Source: Mucilaginibacter sp. (GTDB lineage: Bacteria > Bacteroidota > Bacteroidia > Sphingobacteriales > Sphingobacteriaceae). From it: a stretch of 64,000 bases of DNA. The position numbers and the translations under genes are program-made. Positions 1-8,358 of this stretch are shown here, in pieces; within the stretch, counting starts at the first letter, position 1, and the number at the start of each line of letters is the position of its first letter. A model generated the notes under the pieces. That model saw nothing but the letters and a program-made list of their open reading frames with translations, was not told the origin of the DNA and did not search any database. The stretch lies in assembly GCF_025359345.1 (NCBI RefSeq), contig NZ_JANYGQ010000014.1, positions 1-64,000 on the forward strand, in the 5' to 3' direction.

Positions 1-45
1 GCATTTGAGTTCCGTAAAGAGAGAAAGTTTTAGCGCTGGGCCAAA

Positions 46-717
46 ATGGCGGTGCAGTTTACCCGTTTGGGGAAAGAAATAGTAATGGCCGTTAAAGCCG
101 GCGGGCCAAACCCCGAAACTAACTCGTGGCTGCGTACCATCATCCAAAACTCCAAGGCGGTTAATATGCCTAAGGACCGTGTTGAGGCCGCCATCAAACG
201 TGCATCAAACAAGGACGAATCAAACTACGAAGAGCTGGTTTATGAAGGTTACGCCCCGCACGGCGTGCCTGTATTAGTAGAAACCGCTACCGATAATACC
301 AACCGCACTGTAGCCAATGTGCGCAGCTACTTTACAAAAACAGGTGGCACGCTCGGCAAAACTGGCTCGCTCGATTTTATATTCACCCGCAAATCGGTAT
401 TTACCTTTGTACCCGGCGACCGCGACCTGGAAGAACTTGAATTTGAATTGATTGACGCAGGACTTGAAGATTTATTTGTGGAAGCCGACGAAGAAGGCAA
501 CGATATAGCAGTTATACACACCGCTTTTGAAGATTTCGGCAAAATGCAAAAAGCGCTGGAAGGTTTGGGTATCGAACCAAAATCGGCTAAGCTGGAGCGC
601 GTGCCACAGTCGTTCCATGATGTTACGGAAGATCAAGTTGCCGATGTAATGAAACTGATTGACCGCCTGGAAGAAGACGACGACGTGCAGGCGGTATACC
701 ATAATATGGCGGAGTAA
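46..717 (+). CDS. yebC: YebC/PmpR (TACO1) family protein, 5' part cut by window edge and an in-frame stop
   Basis: YebC/TACO1 family proteins bind ribosomes and/or DNA and are linked to translation of difficult sequences and to transcriptional control; they act in the cytoplasm. The readable part starts at ATG 46 (MAVQFTRLGKEI) and carries the conserved GGPNPETN, NMPKDRVEAAIKRA and YEGYAPHGV blocks, then the acidic C-terminal domain. Frame 1 is continuous with this ORF and reads AFEFRKERKF-stop-RWAK from base 1. That is the family N-terminus, normally FKRWAKM, with a TAG at 31-33 where Lys is expected. The family start lies left of the window. ATG 46 is an internal methionine with no clear ribosome binding site, so the product is either N-terminally short or the gene is damaged. 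Family assignment is secure; functionality is not. Confidence 0.88.
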   Translation: MAVQFTRLGKEIVMAVKAGGPNPETNSWLRTIIQNSKAVNMPKDRVEAAIKRASNKDESNYEELVYEGYAPHGVPVLVETATDNTNRTVANVRSYFTKTGGTLGKTGSLDFIFTRKSVFTFVPGDRDLEELEFELIDAGLEDLFVEADEEGNDIAVIHTAFEDFGKMQKALEGLGIEPKSAKLERVPQSFHDVTEDQVADVMKLIDRLEEDDDVQAVYHNMAE

Positions 718-730
718 GGCCTCACCACGC

Positions 731-875
731 GTCATTGCGAGGAACGAAGCAACCTCTGCACATGCTAATCAAGGAACGAAAAACATGTGGTAACCTATCA
801 GCAGCATTTAGGTCTTCACAAACATTACGGTCCTTGACTGTCCTACGTAGAGGTTGCTTCGTTCCTCGCAATGAC
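731..875. repeat. Long-form palindromic intergenic element (copy 1)
   Basis: Perfect 27-bp terminal inverted repeats (731-757 and 849-875) beginning GTCATTGCGAGGAACGAAGC enclose a loop of about 91 bases. The loop starts with a CATGCTAATCAA-like motif and ends with a TTGACTGTCCTACG-like motif. It fills the spacer between yebC and the DUF2442 gene and has no coding potential. Related copies lie at 2923, 16923 and, degenerate, 21845. Confidence 0.85.
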
Positions 876-904
876 GAGCTGATTAATTAAAGTCGAAACA
901 AGAT

Positions 905-1120
905 ATGCCCCTATTCACCTCACGTAAACAGGAAAAAAAGGTAAAAGTTACTTTTGCCAATGGCCTGCTTTTTGTTGAAAGGGACAATGGCAAGCAGCAG
1001 GTTTTTCCGCTGGAGTTTTTCCCGAAGCTGTTGAATGCTACGGATGAGGAGCGGGAAGACTGGACGCAGACTGATAAAGGAATCCGTTTTAATAAAATAG
1101 ACCTTGATGTTAACTTTTGA
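905..1120 (+). CDS. DUF2442 domain protein
   Basis: A 71-residue cytoplasmic protein resembling DUF2442, a small family of unknown function found alone or near toxin-antitoxin-like genes. The N-terminus is basic (SRKQEKKVKVTF). The core holds the family pattern of a strand (GLLFVERDNGKQQVFPLEFFPKL) followed by L-x-A-T-x-E-E-R-x-x-W. The usual ending (IHWPDIDEDISVEGLL) is replaced by IRFNKIDLDVNF. Its stop overlaps the first codons of the next gene by about 14 bases, so the two are probably co-translated. No DUF4160 partner is present. Family call is fairly sure; role is unknown. Confidence 0.7.
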   Translation: MPLFTSRKQEKKVKVTFANGLLFVERDNGKQQVFPLEFFPKLLNATDEEREDWTQTDKGIRFNKIDLDVNF

Positions 1121-1884
1121 TGAGTTTTTTAAAAAGAAAAGAGTCGATCTCGTTGCCTTAGAAAAGACCGAGCCCGCCTTGTTTTCTGAATTTAAAACCC
1201 ATTACGAACAAATGGGCGAAAAAAGCTTCGACCATACCAAAAAATACTGGTTCAATAAAACCCGTCGTCAATATCCTTTAGCGCCCGAGGTTAAAACCGA
1301 AAAGCCGCAGATTGCCAACCCAATCGCCGAACAAACCATTACAGAAAGCTTAACCGAACATACCCCACCTGTTTCATCTTCACGTAAAGTTGGTTTTACT
1401 CCAAAATTCAGGGCGGCTAATGTTGCAAAACCTGCTGTCGGGGATGCAAAAGAAGAAGTACCAGCTACGCCAAACGAACCTGCGGCTGAAAGCGTGGAAA
1501 ATGCCCCGGCCAAACCGGCAGGCTTTGTACCGCGCTTTAAAATGAAACCAAAAGCTGAATCAGAGGATAGTACGCCCGCCCCGGTTGAGCAATTACCCGG
1601 GGAACCTGCTGCTAAACCTGCCGGCTTTACGCCCAGGTTTAAAATGAAGCCCAAAGCTGAGGCAGAGGAAAGCGCACCCGCCACGTTTGAGCAATCACCT
1701 GCGGAACCGGCTGCCGTCAAACCCGCCGGCTTTGTACCACGCTTTAAAATGAAACCTAAATCTGAGTCGGTAGAAAGTGCGCCACCTGTTGCTGATGAAA
1801 AACCACTCGTCCCCCCCCCCCGAACCGACAGAAAAGAAACCGGCCTATAAGCCACGTTTTGTACCGCCAAAGGCTAAGGAATAA
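1107..1884 (+). CDS. Repeat-containing hypothetical protein, frameshifted at a poly-C tract
   Basis: Not recognised as a named family. The ATG at 1107 (MLTFDEFFKKKR) is preferred over the TTG one codon upstream. The first about 60 residues are charged and globular-looking. The rest is low-complexity Pro/Ala/Glu sequence with a repeated motif of the form KPAGFxPRFKMKPK, seen three times complete (about residues 137, 175 and 214), plus a diverged GFTPKFRAAN copy. An 11-C run at 1811-1821 shifts the frame so the ORF ends early at 1850. Removing one C gives PEPTEKKPAYKPRFVPPKAKE and a stop at 1882-1884, which adds a further copy of the same motif. The given end is that of the restored frame. Either a sequencing error or a slippery contingency tract explains this. 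Confidence 0.7.
1811..1821. repeat. Homopolymeric C tract (11 C) inside a coding region
   Basis: Eleven consecutive C residues near the 3' end of the repeat protein gene. With 10 C the downstream frame continues the protein's own KPxFxPRF motif; with 11 C it stops at 1850. The length is in the range where polymerase slippage is common. Confidence 0.9.
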
Positions 1885-1907
1885 TCCCCCAATAAGTAAC
1901 AGATTTT

Positions 1908-1996
1908 GTCATTGCGAGCGAGGTACGCGCGCGGCAACCGCGAACTTTACAGGGCGGCTCTGCATAGTTTGAGATTGCTTCGTACCTCACAATGAC
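1908..1996. repeat. Short-form palindromic element (copy 2)
   Basis: About 89 bp between the repeat protein and the convergent esterase gene. Ends are GTCATTGCGAG and a complementary CTCACAATGAC. The loop carries GGCGGCTCTGCATAGTTTGAG, related to the loops at 19491, 42544 and 46496. It could act as a bidirectional hairpin between convergent genes. Confidence 0.75.
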
Positions 1997-2032
1997 ATAA
2001 TGTAAACAGTTCGTTATCAACGAATTACCCTC

Positions 2033-2827
2033 TCACTTCTTATGCGAAAACAACCACGCCATAAACATGGGCTCTGCAAAGGCATCACTCCAGCTGTTAT
2101 GGTCGTCGTTCGGGTAAAGAGTATATTTGGGGTCGCCGCCGGCTTCTTTAATGGCGGCCACCATAGCTTCTGAGTGGGTAAACGGCACTACGCTATCCTT
2201 CGCACCATGGAATATCCAAATCGGCACCTTTTTGGCATATTTTTTAGCATTCAGCGTATTGTCGCCGCCGCAAATGGCAAAAGCAGCTGCAAACAAATTC
2301 GGCTTGCGACCAATTATTTCAAACGTGCCCATGCCGCCCATCGAAAGTCCGCCAATATAAACCTGGTGCTTGTTAACGTAAGGCTTATCTAATAGCTGGT
2401 CGACCAAACCCAGCAGGCTGACCATTGATTTTGACGGCGGCGCATCATGCAGAAAAATAAACTTGGTTTTATGAGTCACCGAGTCTTCCTCAAACTTATT
2501 ACTGGCCCACCAGCCATTTGCAGAGCATTGCGGAAAAACCACTATCGCCGGGTACCGCTCGCGGATGGTATCTTTTAAAAATAATTTGCTGCCCCATAAA
2601 AGCTGTGCCTCGTTATCATTGCCGCGTTCGCCGGCGCCATGCAGCACTATCACCAGCGGGTATTTTTTTAAGGGATCAAAGTCCTGCGGAAATAAAATGC
2701 GGTAGGGTAAAGTATCGCCTTTGGCAATGTATAAGCCTCTGTCGTATGACGCGGCGCTTTGGGCATTGGTTATTAATGGACCTAAGAAGCAAACAAATAA
2801 TAGTATAGACAGGGTAAGTTTTTTCAT
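2033..2827 (-). CDS. Secreted alpha/beta-hydrolase (esterase / prolyl oligopeptidase-like)
   Basis: A 264-residue exported hydrolase, probably a carboxylesterase acting on acylated sugars or small esters in the periplasm. A signal peptide (about residues 1-23, ending ITNAQ) is followed by the fold's hallmarks: HGAGERG oxyanion loop (63-69), nucleophile elbow GGLSMGG (Ser162), acid Asp211 in HGAKDSVVP, and His243 in NDDHNSW. The spacing fits PHB-depolymerase/CE1-like and dienelactone-hydrolase-like enzymes. It lies downstream of the GH43 gene on the same strand but is separated by a long palindromic element, so co-transcription is uncertain. An esterase is a plausible accessory enzyme for the neighbouring polysaccharide locus; the substrate cannot be read from sequence. 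Confidence 0.8.
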   Translation of the reverse strand: MKKLTLSILLFVCFLGPLITNAQSAASYDRGLYIAKGDTLPYRILFPQDFDPLKKYPLVIVLHGAGERGNDNEAQLLWGSKLFLKDTIRERYPAIVVFPQCSANGWWASNKFEEDSVTHKTKFIFLHDAPPSKSMVSLLGLVDQLLDKPYVNKHQVYIGGLSMGGMGTFEIIGRKPNLFAAAFAICGGDNTLNAKKYAKKVPIWIFHGAKDSVVPFTHSEAMVAAIKEAGGDPKYTLYPNDDHNSWSDAFAEPMFMAWLFSHKK

Positions 2828-2922
2828 AAACAGAACGCGAGATGTTTTAACAAAGTTAAAAATTAACGGATAACTACGATAAAAAGTGCGGGAACTACTG
2901 ATTTACGTATGCACCTCACCAG

Positions 2923-3076
2923 GCGTCATTGCTGTAAGGAACGAAGCAACCTCTACACTTGCTAATCAAATGGCTATAAGTATTTTGGTGCCCTAAAAGC
3001 CGCGTTTAGGTTACCACTGCAATTAAGGGCCATGAATGTCCTGTTTAGATATTGCTTCGTTCCTGGCAATGACGCC
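2923..3076. repeat. Long-form palindromic element (copy 3)
   Basis: Arms GGCGTCATTGC and GCAATGACGCC at the extreme ends, extended by imperfect matches to the GGAACGAAGCAACCTCT arm. The loop has the subterminal motifs seen at 731: ACACTTGCTAATCAA on the left and CATGAATGTCCT on the right. Lies between the GH43 and esterase genes. Confidence 0.8.
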
Positions 3077-3092
3077 GGGGATTTGGTTCTCT

Positions 3093-4838
3093 CTAATCTA
3101 CCTTTACCACCTTCGTCCGCTCCGAAACACCGTTTTCATTTATCGCCTCAATTTGGAAGTAATAAGCCTTTTCCTTATCCATCGTTTTAAGATAGTATTC
3201 GTTAGCGGTGTGTACCATTATGCAGTTATACAGCTTATCGGGTGCGGTACCTGTGTAAATGTTGTAGGCGAAGGCATTATCAACGGTTTGCCACTTTATC
3301 CAGGCGCTGCGTTTGTCTTTTTCCGTGCGCAGTACAATGAAGCTTTGCACGGTATCAGGTTTGGCTCCACCGCCGTTCCCGAATACCCGCAGACCACTTA
3401 TCGCAAATTTACCGGTTGGCATGTGTACGTTCTCCAGCTTAATATAGCGGGCCTTTACCGGTGTTTCCAATTCAATATAATCATGCGGCACATCGGTTTT
3501 ATTTTTGCTTTTGTCGGCCAAAACCTGCCACTTTTTATTATCAAGCGAGTAATACAATTTGTACTGGGTGTAGGTGTCAGTTGCTTTGCCCAGGATGGTG
3601 GCGTCCTGGTCGGCATAGTTTATTTGCACGGCGTTAACAGTGCTCACGTTGCCCAAATCGCTGGCAATCCATTCACCGGCGTCACCGGTCTTGGCGCTCC
3701 AGTAGGTTTTTATGCTTTCGTCGACCGCGTTGTTTGGCATATAACCACCCAGAGTCGACGATACCCAAACCGGTTTGTTATAGTTCAGCAGCATCCAGCC
3801 GGTAAAGTGGCTTTTCAGGTGGTCTTCCTTGCCATCGGGCAGGTAAGTAGGGTAATCGCCGAACGCTGTATTGGCGTACATCACACCATCTTTATCAAAT
3901 CCTGTGGGCCAGATGCCCAACCGACGTTCAAAGCTATTCTTAACGCCGATGACAATAGTGGCAATATGCCAATAGTTTCCCCAGGCATCTGTATAGGTAC
4001 TGCCATGGCCTGCGCCACGTGCGAAGCCACCCGGCTTGTAACTAAACGGCATGCTTTGCGGCGTAAATGGCCCCAGCGGGTTGTCACCAACCACTACCCC
4101 ATCAGAATAACCACTAAACTCGGTACCTGGTGCGCCATATTGCAGGTAATATTTTCCATTGTTTTTCGTCATCCATGCGCCTTCTATAAAGGGGTCCAAA
4201 AAAGTATCATCCATATTCTCACCAAAACGCTGCCAGCCATAGCGGAACGGCTGTAAAAAGTACATCTCTTTGCGGTAAGCTTTTAAATGAAAAGTCTTTG
4301 GGTCAACCTCGGCGCCGTAAAGCGGGTAAGTATTGCTACTGCCATTGTACATGTACATTTTGCCATCGTCGTCGCTAAAAAAAGCTGGGTCCCAGCCACC
4401 GGGCTCAAACTCATGGATAGCTTCCTTCCACTCATTTGCCTTTGGGTTGGTGCTCATCCAAATAGGGAAACTTGACGAGTAAGTCGACCCAAACACCAGC
4501 AGCGTATCACCGCGTACCCAAACTGCCGGCGCGCACAAGTCGTCATAAACCTTATGCTCAGGTCTTAAAAAGTGGCGGAAAATAAAATTCCAATGCAACA
4601 TATCGTGGCTCCACCAGTACCCCCATTGATTGGTAGAAAATAGGTAATAATCACCCTTGTACATCGTAATCACCGGGTCGGCAGTTGCCCGGTGCTTGCC
4701 CTCAGTAGCAAAATTGGGGATCGGCGTGTAGCCGTAATCGATGTTTATCGGATTGCAGTAAGTTTTTTGTTTTTGTTGCGCAGTGGCAGTAGCAGCTGTA
4801 AGCAGAATGCTTAAGCAAATAATTATGTACCTTCTCAT
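3093..4838 (-). CDS. GH43-type glycoside hydrolase with discoidin (F5/8C) and FnIII-like domains
   Basis: An exported five-bladed propeller glycosidase of the GH43 type, a family of arabinan/xylan-side-chain and galactan-active enzymes. Signal peptide residues 1-20. The three family acids are visible: Asp54 in ATADPVI (general base), Asp150 in GGWDPAFF (pKa modulator) and Glu219 in DPFIEGAW (general acid). After the catalytic domain, residues about 365-490 look like an F5/8 type C carbohydrate-binding domain (ARYIKLENVHMPTGKFAISGLRVFG near its end), and about 495-581 like fibronectin type III. It follows the two GH144-type genes on the same strand after a 265-bp spacer full of repeats. Exact linkage specificity is not readable, and GH43 is not an expected partner for beta-1,2-glucan. 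Confidence 0.85.
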   Translation of the reverse strand: MRRYIIICLSILLTAATATAQQKQKTYCNPINIDYGYTPIPNFATEGKHRATADPVITMYKGDYYLFSTNQWGYWWSHDMLHWNFIFRHFLRPEHKVYDDLCAPAVWVRGDTLLVFGSTYSSSFPIWMSTNPKANEWKEAIHEFEPGGWDPAFFSDDDGKMYMYNGSSNTYPLYGAEVDPKTFHLKAYRKEMYFLQPFRYGWQRFGENMDDTFLDPFIEGAWMTKNNGKYYLQYGAPGTEFSGYSDGVVVGDNPLGPFTPQSMPFSYKPGGFARGAGHGSTYTDAWGNYWHIATIVIGVKNSFERRLGIWPTGFDKDGVMYANTAFGDYPTYLPDGKEDHLKSHFTGWMLLNYNKPVWVSSTLGGYMPNNAVDESIKTYWSAKTGDAGEWIASDLGNVSTVNAVQINYADQDATILGKATDTYTQYKLYYSLDNKKWQVLADKSKNKTDVPHDYIELETPVKARYIKLENVHMPTGKFAISGLRVFGNGGGAKPDTVQSFIVLRTEKDKRSAWIKWQTVDNAFAYNIYTGTAPDKLYNCIMVHTANEYYLKTMDKEKAYYFQIEAINENGVSERTKVVKVD

Positions 4839-4878
4839 TTATTATAGGTTTCGTATAGTAGTTCGTTGGTGTTTCCCC

Positions 4879-4962
4879 GCTGATAGAAGCGGGGCCGCGC
4901 TATCCGTTCATACGCCTGCAGGCATTAAGCTCGGGGCCGGTATCCACTGCTATCGCTAACAC
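4879..4962. repeat. Second-family intergenic repeat (copy A, inverted relative to copy B)
   Basis: The reverse complement reads GTTAGCGATAGCAGTGGATACC at one end, then GCCTGCAGGCGTATGAACGG and GCGGCCCCGCTTCTATCAGC. The same segments in the same order occur on the plus strand at 56275-56381. No gene is encoded. Likely a dispersed non-coding repeat. Confidence 0.75.
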
Positions 4963-4967
4963 AAATT

Positions 4968-5103
4968 TCTGAACCGGGATTAAGCGGATTTTTGGATTTT
5001 TCAGATTCGCCGAATCCCGGAAATCATTTAATCCGTTTAACTGCGAAGCATTCTTGAACGCCGATTAAAAATTAATTCCAATTGTGAAAAATCCCGGTTC
5101 AGA
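4968..5103. repeat. Inverted repeat abutting a stop codon
   Basis: Perfect 14-bp arms, TCTGAACCGGGATT at 4968-4981 and its complement at 5090-5103, enclose about 108 bases. The inner sequence holds further GGATT/AATCC words. The right arm ends exactly at the stop codon of the GH144-type gene (5104-5106). Similar GCTGATT/TTGATTGCGTTGATT spacers occur at 21740 and 40640. Confidence 0.8.
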
Positions 5104-6444
5104 CTAATTTAACGCCGGGCTTTCAAAATGTAGCTTTTTAAGACCGTGTTTTATCTCCGGGCAACTCATAAACAGGTTCCAGATCAGGCCGCTGCGGTAA
5201 TTTTCAATCATCACCACAATTGGCCCTTGATCAATCGCAAGATACGATTTTGCATACCAATTATGCGATTCGCTGAAAGCATCTGTAAAGCCATATTCGC
5301 CCCAGATTTTATCGCCTAAATCATAGTAAAAATGGCGCAAAGCTTTCATGGAATATTCGGGTGTGTAAGGGAATGCTGACAACGCGGCAGTTGGTGTTAT
5401 CACACCTAAATCGTTATTTGGAGCATGGGCATTGTAGCCTTCAAAATTATCGCTCGCTGTTAATCCCCAGCAGTTTTCGCCATAGCCTTTAAACTTTTTC
5501 GGGTTATCAACGCAGTAGTCGTGGTTAATAAGCGTGTGATTTAAATTCTGTTCCCAATAATCGGCATATTGGTCTTTCAGTCCTTTTGGATTAAGCGCCT
5601 GGAAGGTGTACTGCGAAAAGAAAAGTGGCCCACCATAGGGGAAACCCAGCGGCAACTTATGGCCGTAGTAGGTATTGCCATTCCTGAAAAAATCGCTTTG
5701 CGCCCAACCGCCGAAGTAAACTTCAGGGGTTACCGGGTACCGCTCGGCAGATTCGGCCAGGATATAAGTTATCATACACTCGTTAAAACCCCGAATGGCA
5801 AAGTTCATGGACCAACCATTATTGGGCGACCAATGCCAGTAAAGGTTTGGCCTTCCGTCGCGGGTAAACCAGTTCCACTCCATCTCTTCCCACAGGTTGT
5901 TCACCATGCCGCGTATACGGCCTTCCTGCTGGTTGTCCGCTTTAAAATATTGCCGGGCACACAGCAGTCCTTCAAAAAGGTACGATGTTTCCACAATGTC
6001 CGCACCATCGTCCTTGCGTCCGAATGGGATAACCTTGCCGGTAGCTCCATTCATCCAATGCGGGAAAGCGCCATGGAACGATTCGGCCTTCATTAAAAAG
6101 TCTAATATTTTAAGCATGCGGTTTACTGCCTGTTCGTGGGTAATCCATTTGCGGTGGTCGGCAACCAGCATGGCCATGATGCCAAAGCCCGAGCCGCCGG
6201 TGGTTACAACTTCATCGCCATAATCATACGATTTATTGCTGCGTTCACGGGCAAGCCCACTAACCGGGTGACCGAAGTCCCAAAAATACCGGAACGTTTG
6301 GCGCTGCACCACATCAAGCAGGGCGCTGTCGGTCAGGTTTTTTATGATGCCTACCGGCTTAATGCCGTCCTCTTTGGCAGCCTGCGGCTGCGCCATACCC
6401 CAGCCCGACAGTAATATTAATAAGGGAAGTAATAGTTTCTTCAT
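5104..6444 (-). CDS. Secreted GH144-type glucanase (Glycoamylase domain)
   Basis: A 446-residue exported enzyme with signal peptide (residues 1-18, ending GWGMA). The rest matches the PF10091 Glycoamylase domain pattern: LLDVVQRQTFRYFWDFGHP, VTTGGSGFGIMAML, FHGAFPHWMNG, DDGADIVETSYL, YWHWSPNNGW, and GPIVVMIENYRSGLIWNLF near the end. Characterised PF10091 enzymes of class GH144 are endo-beta-1,2-glucanases with an alpha/alpha-6 barrel. It is about 40-50 percent similar by eye to the next gene, which has an extra N-terminal domain, so the pair arose by duplication. No lipobox, so probably periplasmic, trimming oligosaccharides imported by SusCD. The beta-1,2 specificity is inferred from family. 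Confidence 0.85.
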   Translation of the reverse strand: MKKLLLPLLILLSGWGMAQPQAAKEDGIKPVGIIKNLTDSALLDVVQRQTFRYFWDFGHPVSGLARERSNKSYDYGDEVVTTGGSGFGIMAMLVADHRKWITHEQAVNRMLKILDFLMKAESFHGAFPHWMNGATGKVIPFGRKDDGADIVETSYLFEGLLCARQYFKADNQQEGRIRGMVNNLWEEMEWNWFTRDGRPNLYWHWSPNNGWSMNFAIRGFNECMITYILAESAERYPVTPEVYFGGWAQSDFFRNGNTYYGHKLPLGFPYGGPLFFSQYTFQALNPKGLKDQYADYWEQNLNHTLINHDYCVDNPKKFKGYGENCWGLTASDNFEGYNAHAPNNDLGVITPTAALSAFPYTPEYSMKALRHFYYDLGDKIWGEYGFTDAFSESHNWYAKSYLAIDQGPIVVMIENYRSGLIWNLFMSCPEIKHGLKKLHFESPALN

Positions 6445-6594
6445 TAGTTTAATTGGTTAGGGCCCTCTAAATCTCTCTGCTGATTAGCGAAGAAACTTTA
6501 GTTGCACCATGTTTAAATTTTTTCATTCCGAAATCGGCATTCCGACTTCCGCATTCAAAAAATTCCGAAATCGAAATTCCGAAGCCCGAAATCT

Positions 6595-8268
6595 CTATAG
6601 TTTCGGGCTCGTAAACCCAAGCCCCTTCATCCCGGTTTTTACTTCAGGGCAACTCATAAACAAGTTCCACAAAAGTCCGCTCCGGTAATTCTCGGTCATT
6701 ACAATTATCGGCCCCTGGTCAATAGCCAGGTACGAATCGGCAAACCAAACATCAGTAAGGTTAAAGGCATCGTAAAAGCCATATTGTCCCCAGGTTTTAT
6801 CACCCAGTTTATAGTAAAAGAATTTTAGAGCTTTCATTGACTGTGCCGGCGTGTATGGCAGCGAAGCAATTGCAGCGGTCGGTGCAATTACACCCACGTC
6901 ATTAGTTGGCGAACTGGCGGTATAACCACCTTTTATGTCGCTGGCTGTGAGTCCCCAGCAATCGGCGCTATAACCGCTATAGCCTTTGGGATTTGTAACA
7001 CAATAGTTATAGTTAATAGTCGCGTGCGCCTTATTTTGCACATCGTAGCTGGCGTAAGCATCCGTTAACCCGTTCGGGTTTATCCCCATAAATGAATATT
7101 GCGAAAAAAACAGCGGGCCGCCCTGTGCAGGTCCCAATGGCAAAGTAATGCCAAAATAGCTGGCACCATTTTTAATGCTCCCATTTAGCGCCCAGCCATT
7201 ATCGTAAACCGATTTTGGAATGGCGTGCGTGGTTGATGATGCGGCCATAACGTAAGTTATTAAAGCCTCATCCCAGCCGTTAATTTTCATATTTATTGCC
7301 CAGCCATTGTTCGGGCTCCAGTGCCAGTATAACGCATCCTGGTTGCCCTGCCTGAACCAATCCCACTCCACTTTGTTCCAGATTGTGTTGATGTCAGCGC
7401 GCAAATTGGATTCATCGGTGCCCGCGCCATTGAAGTACTGGCGTGCGGTGAGTAACCCTTGCATCAGGTATGATGTTTCCACCAAATCAGCGCCATCATC
7501 CTGTGCGCTGAAAGGTACAACAGCGCCTGTAGCGCCATTCATCCAATGCGGATAAGCGCCATGAAATGTTTGGGCCGTATTTTTTAAAAACGATACAATC
7601 TTTTGCATCCGGGCCAAACCATCAGCCCTCGACACAAAATTGCGGCTAACGCCTGCAACAATTGCCATTATCCCGAAGCCTGAGCCGCCGGTGGTTACTA
7701 CGTCGCCGGAGGTATTGCGCTCGCGCGCCAGGCCGCTGGTCGGATGGCCAAATTCCCAGAAATATTTTAAGGTTTGCTTTTCAACCAAGTCAAGTAACTG
7801 GTCGTCGGTAATTACCGGGAATTTGTTGGTTGAATCGATAGCAGTGGTTAACTGTACATCAATTTCGGATTGTAATGAGCCTTTAGCCTTAGATTGTAAA
7901 CCCGTTGAAACAGAAAGTGAATATTGCGTAATTGGCTGTAGCCCCGATGGCGTTAAAACTACGGTACTGTCACTATTTTCGTAACTGGCAGCGTATGCTG
8001 CCGCAGCCCCGTCTTTCGAGCGTATGTTTACACTCATTGTTACCGAACTGTGATCCACAGGTGCCGAAAACGATATTTTTATTACCGGTTTACTGTTAAT
8101 GTTTGTGTAGTTATAACCGTTAAAAACACCATTTACCTTTAGCGCGTTAAAGCTAAAACTTGCAGGTGTAGGAGTTACAGGCGTTACCGGGATAACTGTC
8201 TTTCCTTTGCCGCACGACATTAATACCGCCAACACCACCATCCCGCCAAAATTCCTTATATCTTTCAT
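6595..8268 (-). CDS. GH144-type glucanase lipoprotein with N-terminal Ig-like domain
   Basis: A 557-residue lipoprotein: lipobox around LMSC with Cys19, then a Thr/Pro linker, an Ig-like domain (about residues 38-145; IKISFSAPVDHSSV and LTPSGLQPITQYSLSVS are typical of Big_5 domains), then a Glycoamylase/GH144 domain (about 155-557) with WEFGHPTSGLARER, TTGGSGFGIMAI, FHGAYPHWMNGATG and WHWSPNNGWAINM. Family knowledge points to endo-cleavage of beta-1,2-glucan. The lipid anchor and Ig spacer suggest a surface enzyme making the first cuts for the SusCD transporter, while its paralogue at 5104 works inside. It begins just beyond a strong hairpin terminator (8307-8342). Confidence 0.85.
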   Translation of the reverse strand: MKDIRNFGGMVVLAVLMSCGKGKTVIPVTPVTPTPASFSFNALKVNGVFNGYNYTNINSKPVIKISFSAPVDHSSVTMSVNIRSKDGAAAAYAASYENSDSTVVLTPSGLQPITQYSLSVSTGLQSKAKGSLQSEIDVQLTTAIDSTNKFPVITDDQLLDLVEKQTLKYFWEFGHPTSGLARERNTSGDVVTTGGSGFGIMAIVAGVSRNFVSRADGLARMQKIVSFLKNTAQTFHGAYPHWMNGATGAVVPFSAQDDGADLVETSYLMQGLLTARQYFNGAGTDESNLRADINTIWNKVEWDWFRQGNQDALYWHWSPNNGWAINMKINGWDEALITYVMAASSTTHAIPKSVYDNGWALNGSIKNGASYFGITLPLGPAQGGPLFFSQYSFMGINPNGLTDAYASYDVQNKAHATINYNYCVTNPKGYSGYSADCWGLTASDIKGGYTASSPTNDVGVIAPTAAIASLPYTPAQSMKALKFFYYKLGDKTWGQYGFYDAFNLTDVWFADSYLAIDQGPIIVMTENYRSGLLWNLFMSCPEVKTGMKGLGFTSPKL

Positions 8269-8306
8269 GCTTAAATCAAAGAAAACGCCGTTACCATTTA
8301 AGTTTC

Positions 8307-8342
8307 AAAAAAAGAGGCTGCCCGGATTACCCAGGCAACCTC
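8307..8342 (-). terminator. Rho-independent terminator between the LamG lipoprotein and the glucanases
   Basis: On the minus strand a 12-bp stem (8342-8331 with 8325-8314; two G-T wobbles, no mismatch) with a 5-base loop is followed by seven T. It follows the stop of the LamG gene by 17 bases and precedes the GH144 lipoprotein start by about 39. It should end or attenuate the susC-susD-LamG transcript. Confidence 0.85.
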
Positions 8343-8358
8343 ATAATCAATCAACTGT

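Noticed and set aside
718..904. CRISPR-like repeats from the recurring GTCATTGCGAGG sequence
   Set aside because: The copies are kilobases apart, are paired as inverted arms and are not regularly spaced. There are no Cas genes.
1268..1870. 200-codon minus-strand frame opposite the repeat protein
   Set aside because: A mirror of the repetitive Pro/Ala/Lys codons; periodicity is inherited from the real gene. No start or neighbour supports it.
3036..4256. 406-codon plus-strand frame opposite the GH43 gene
   Set aside because: The opposite strand encodes all three GH43 catalytic acids and accessory domains. The plus-strand frame has no family resemblance and begins in a palindromic element.
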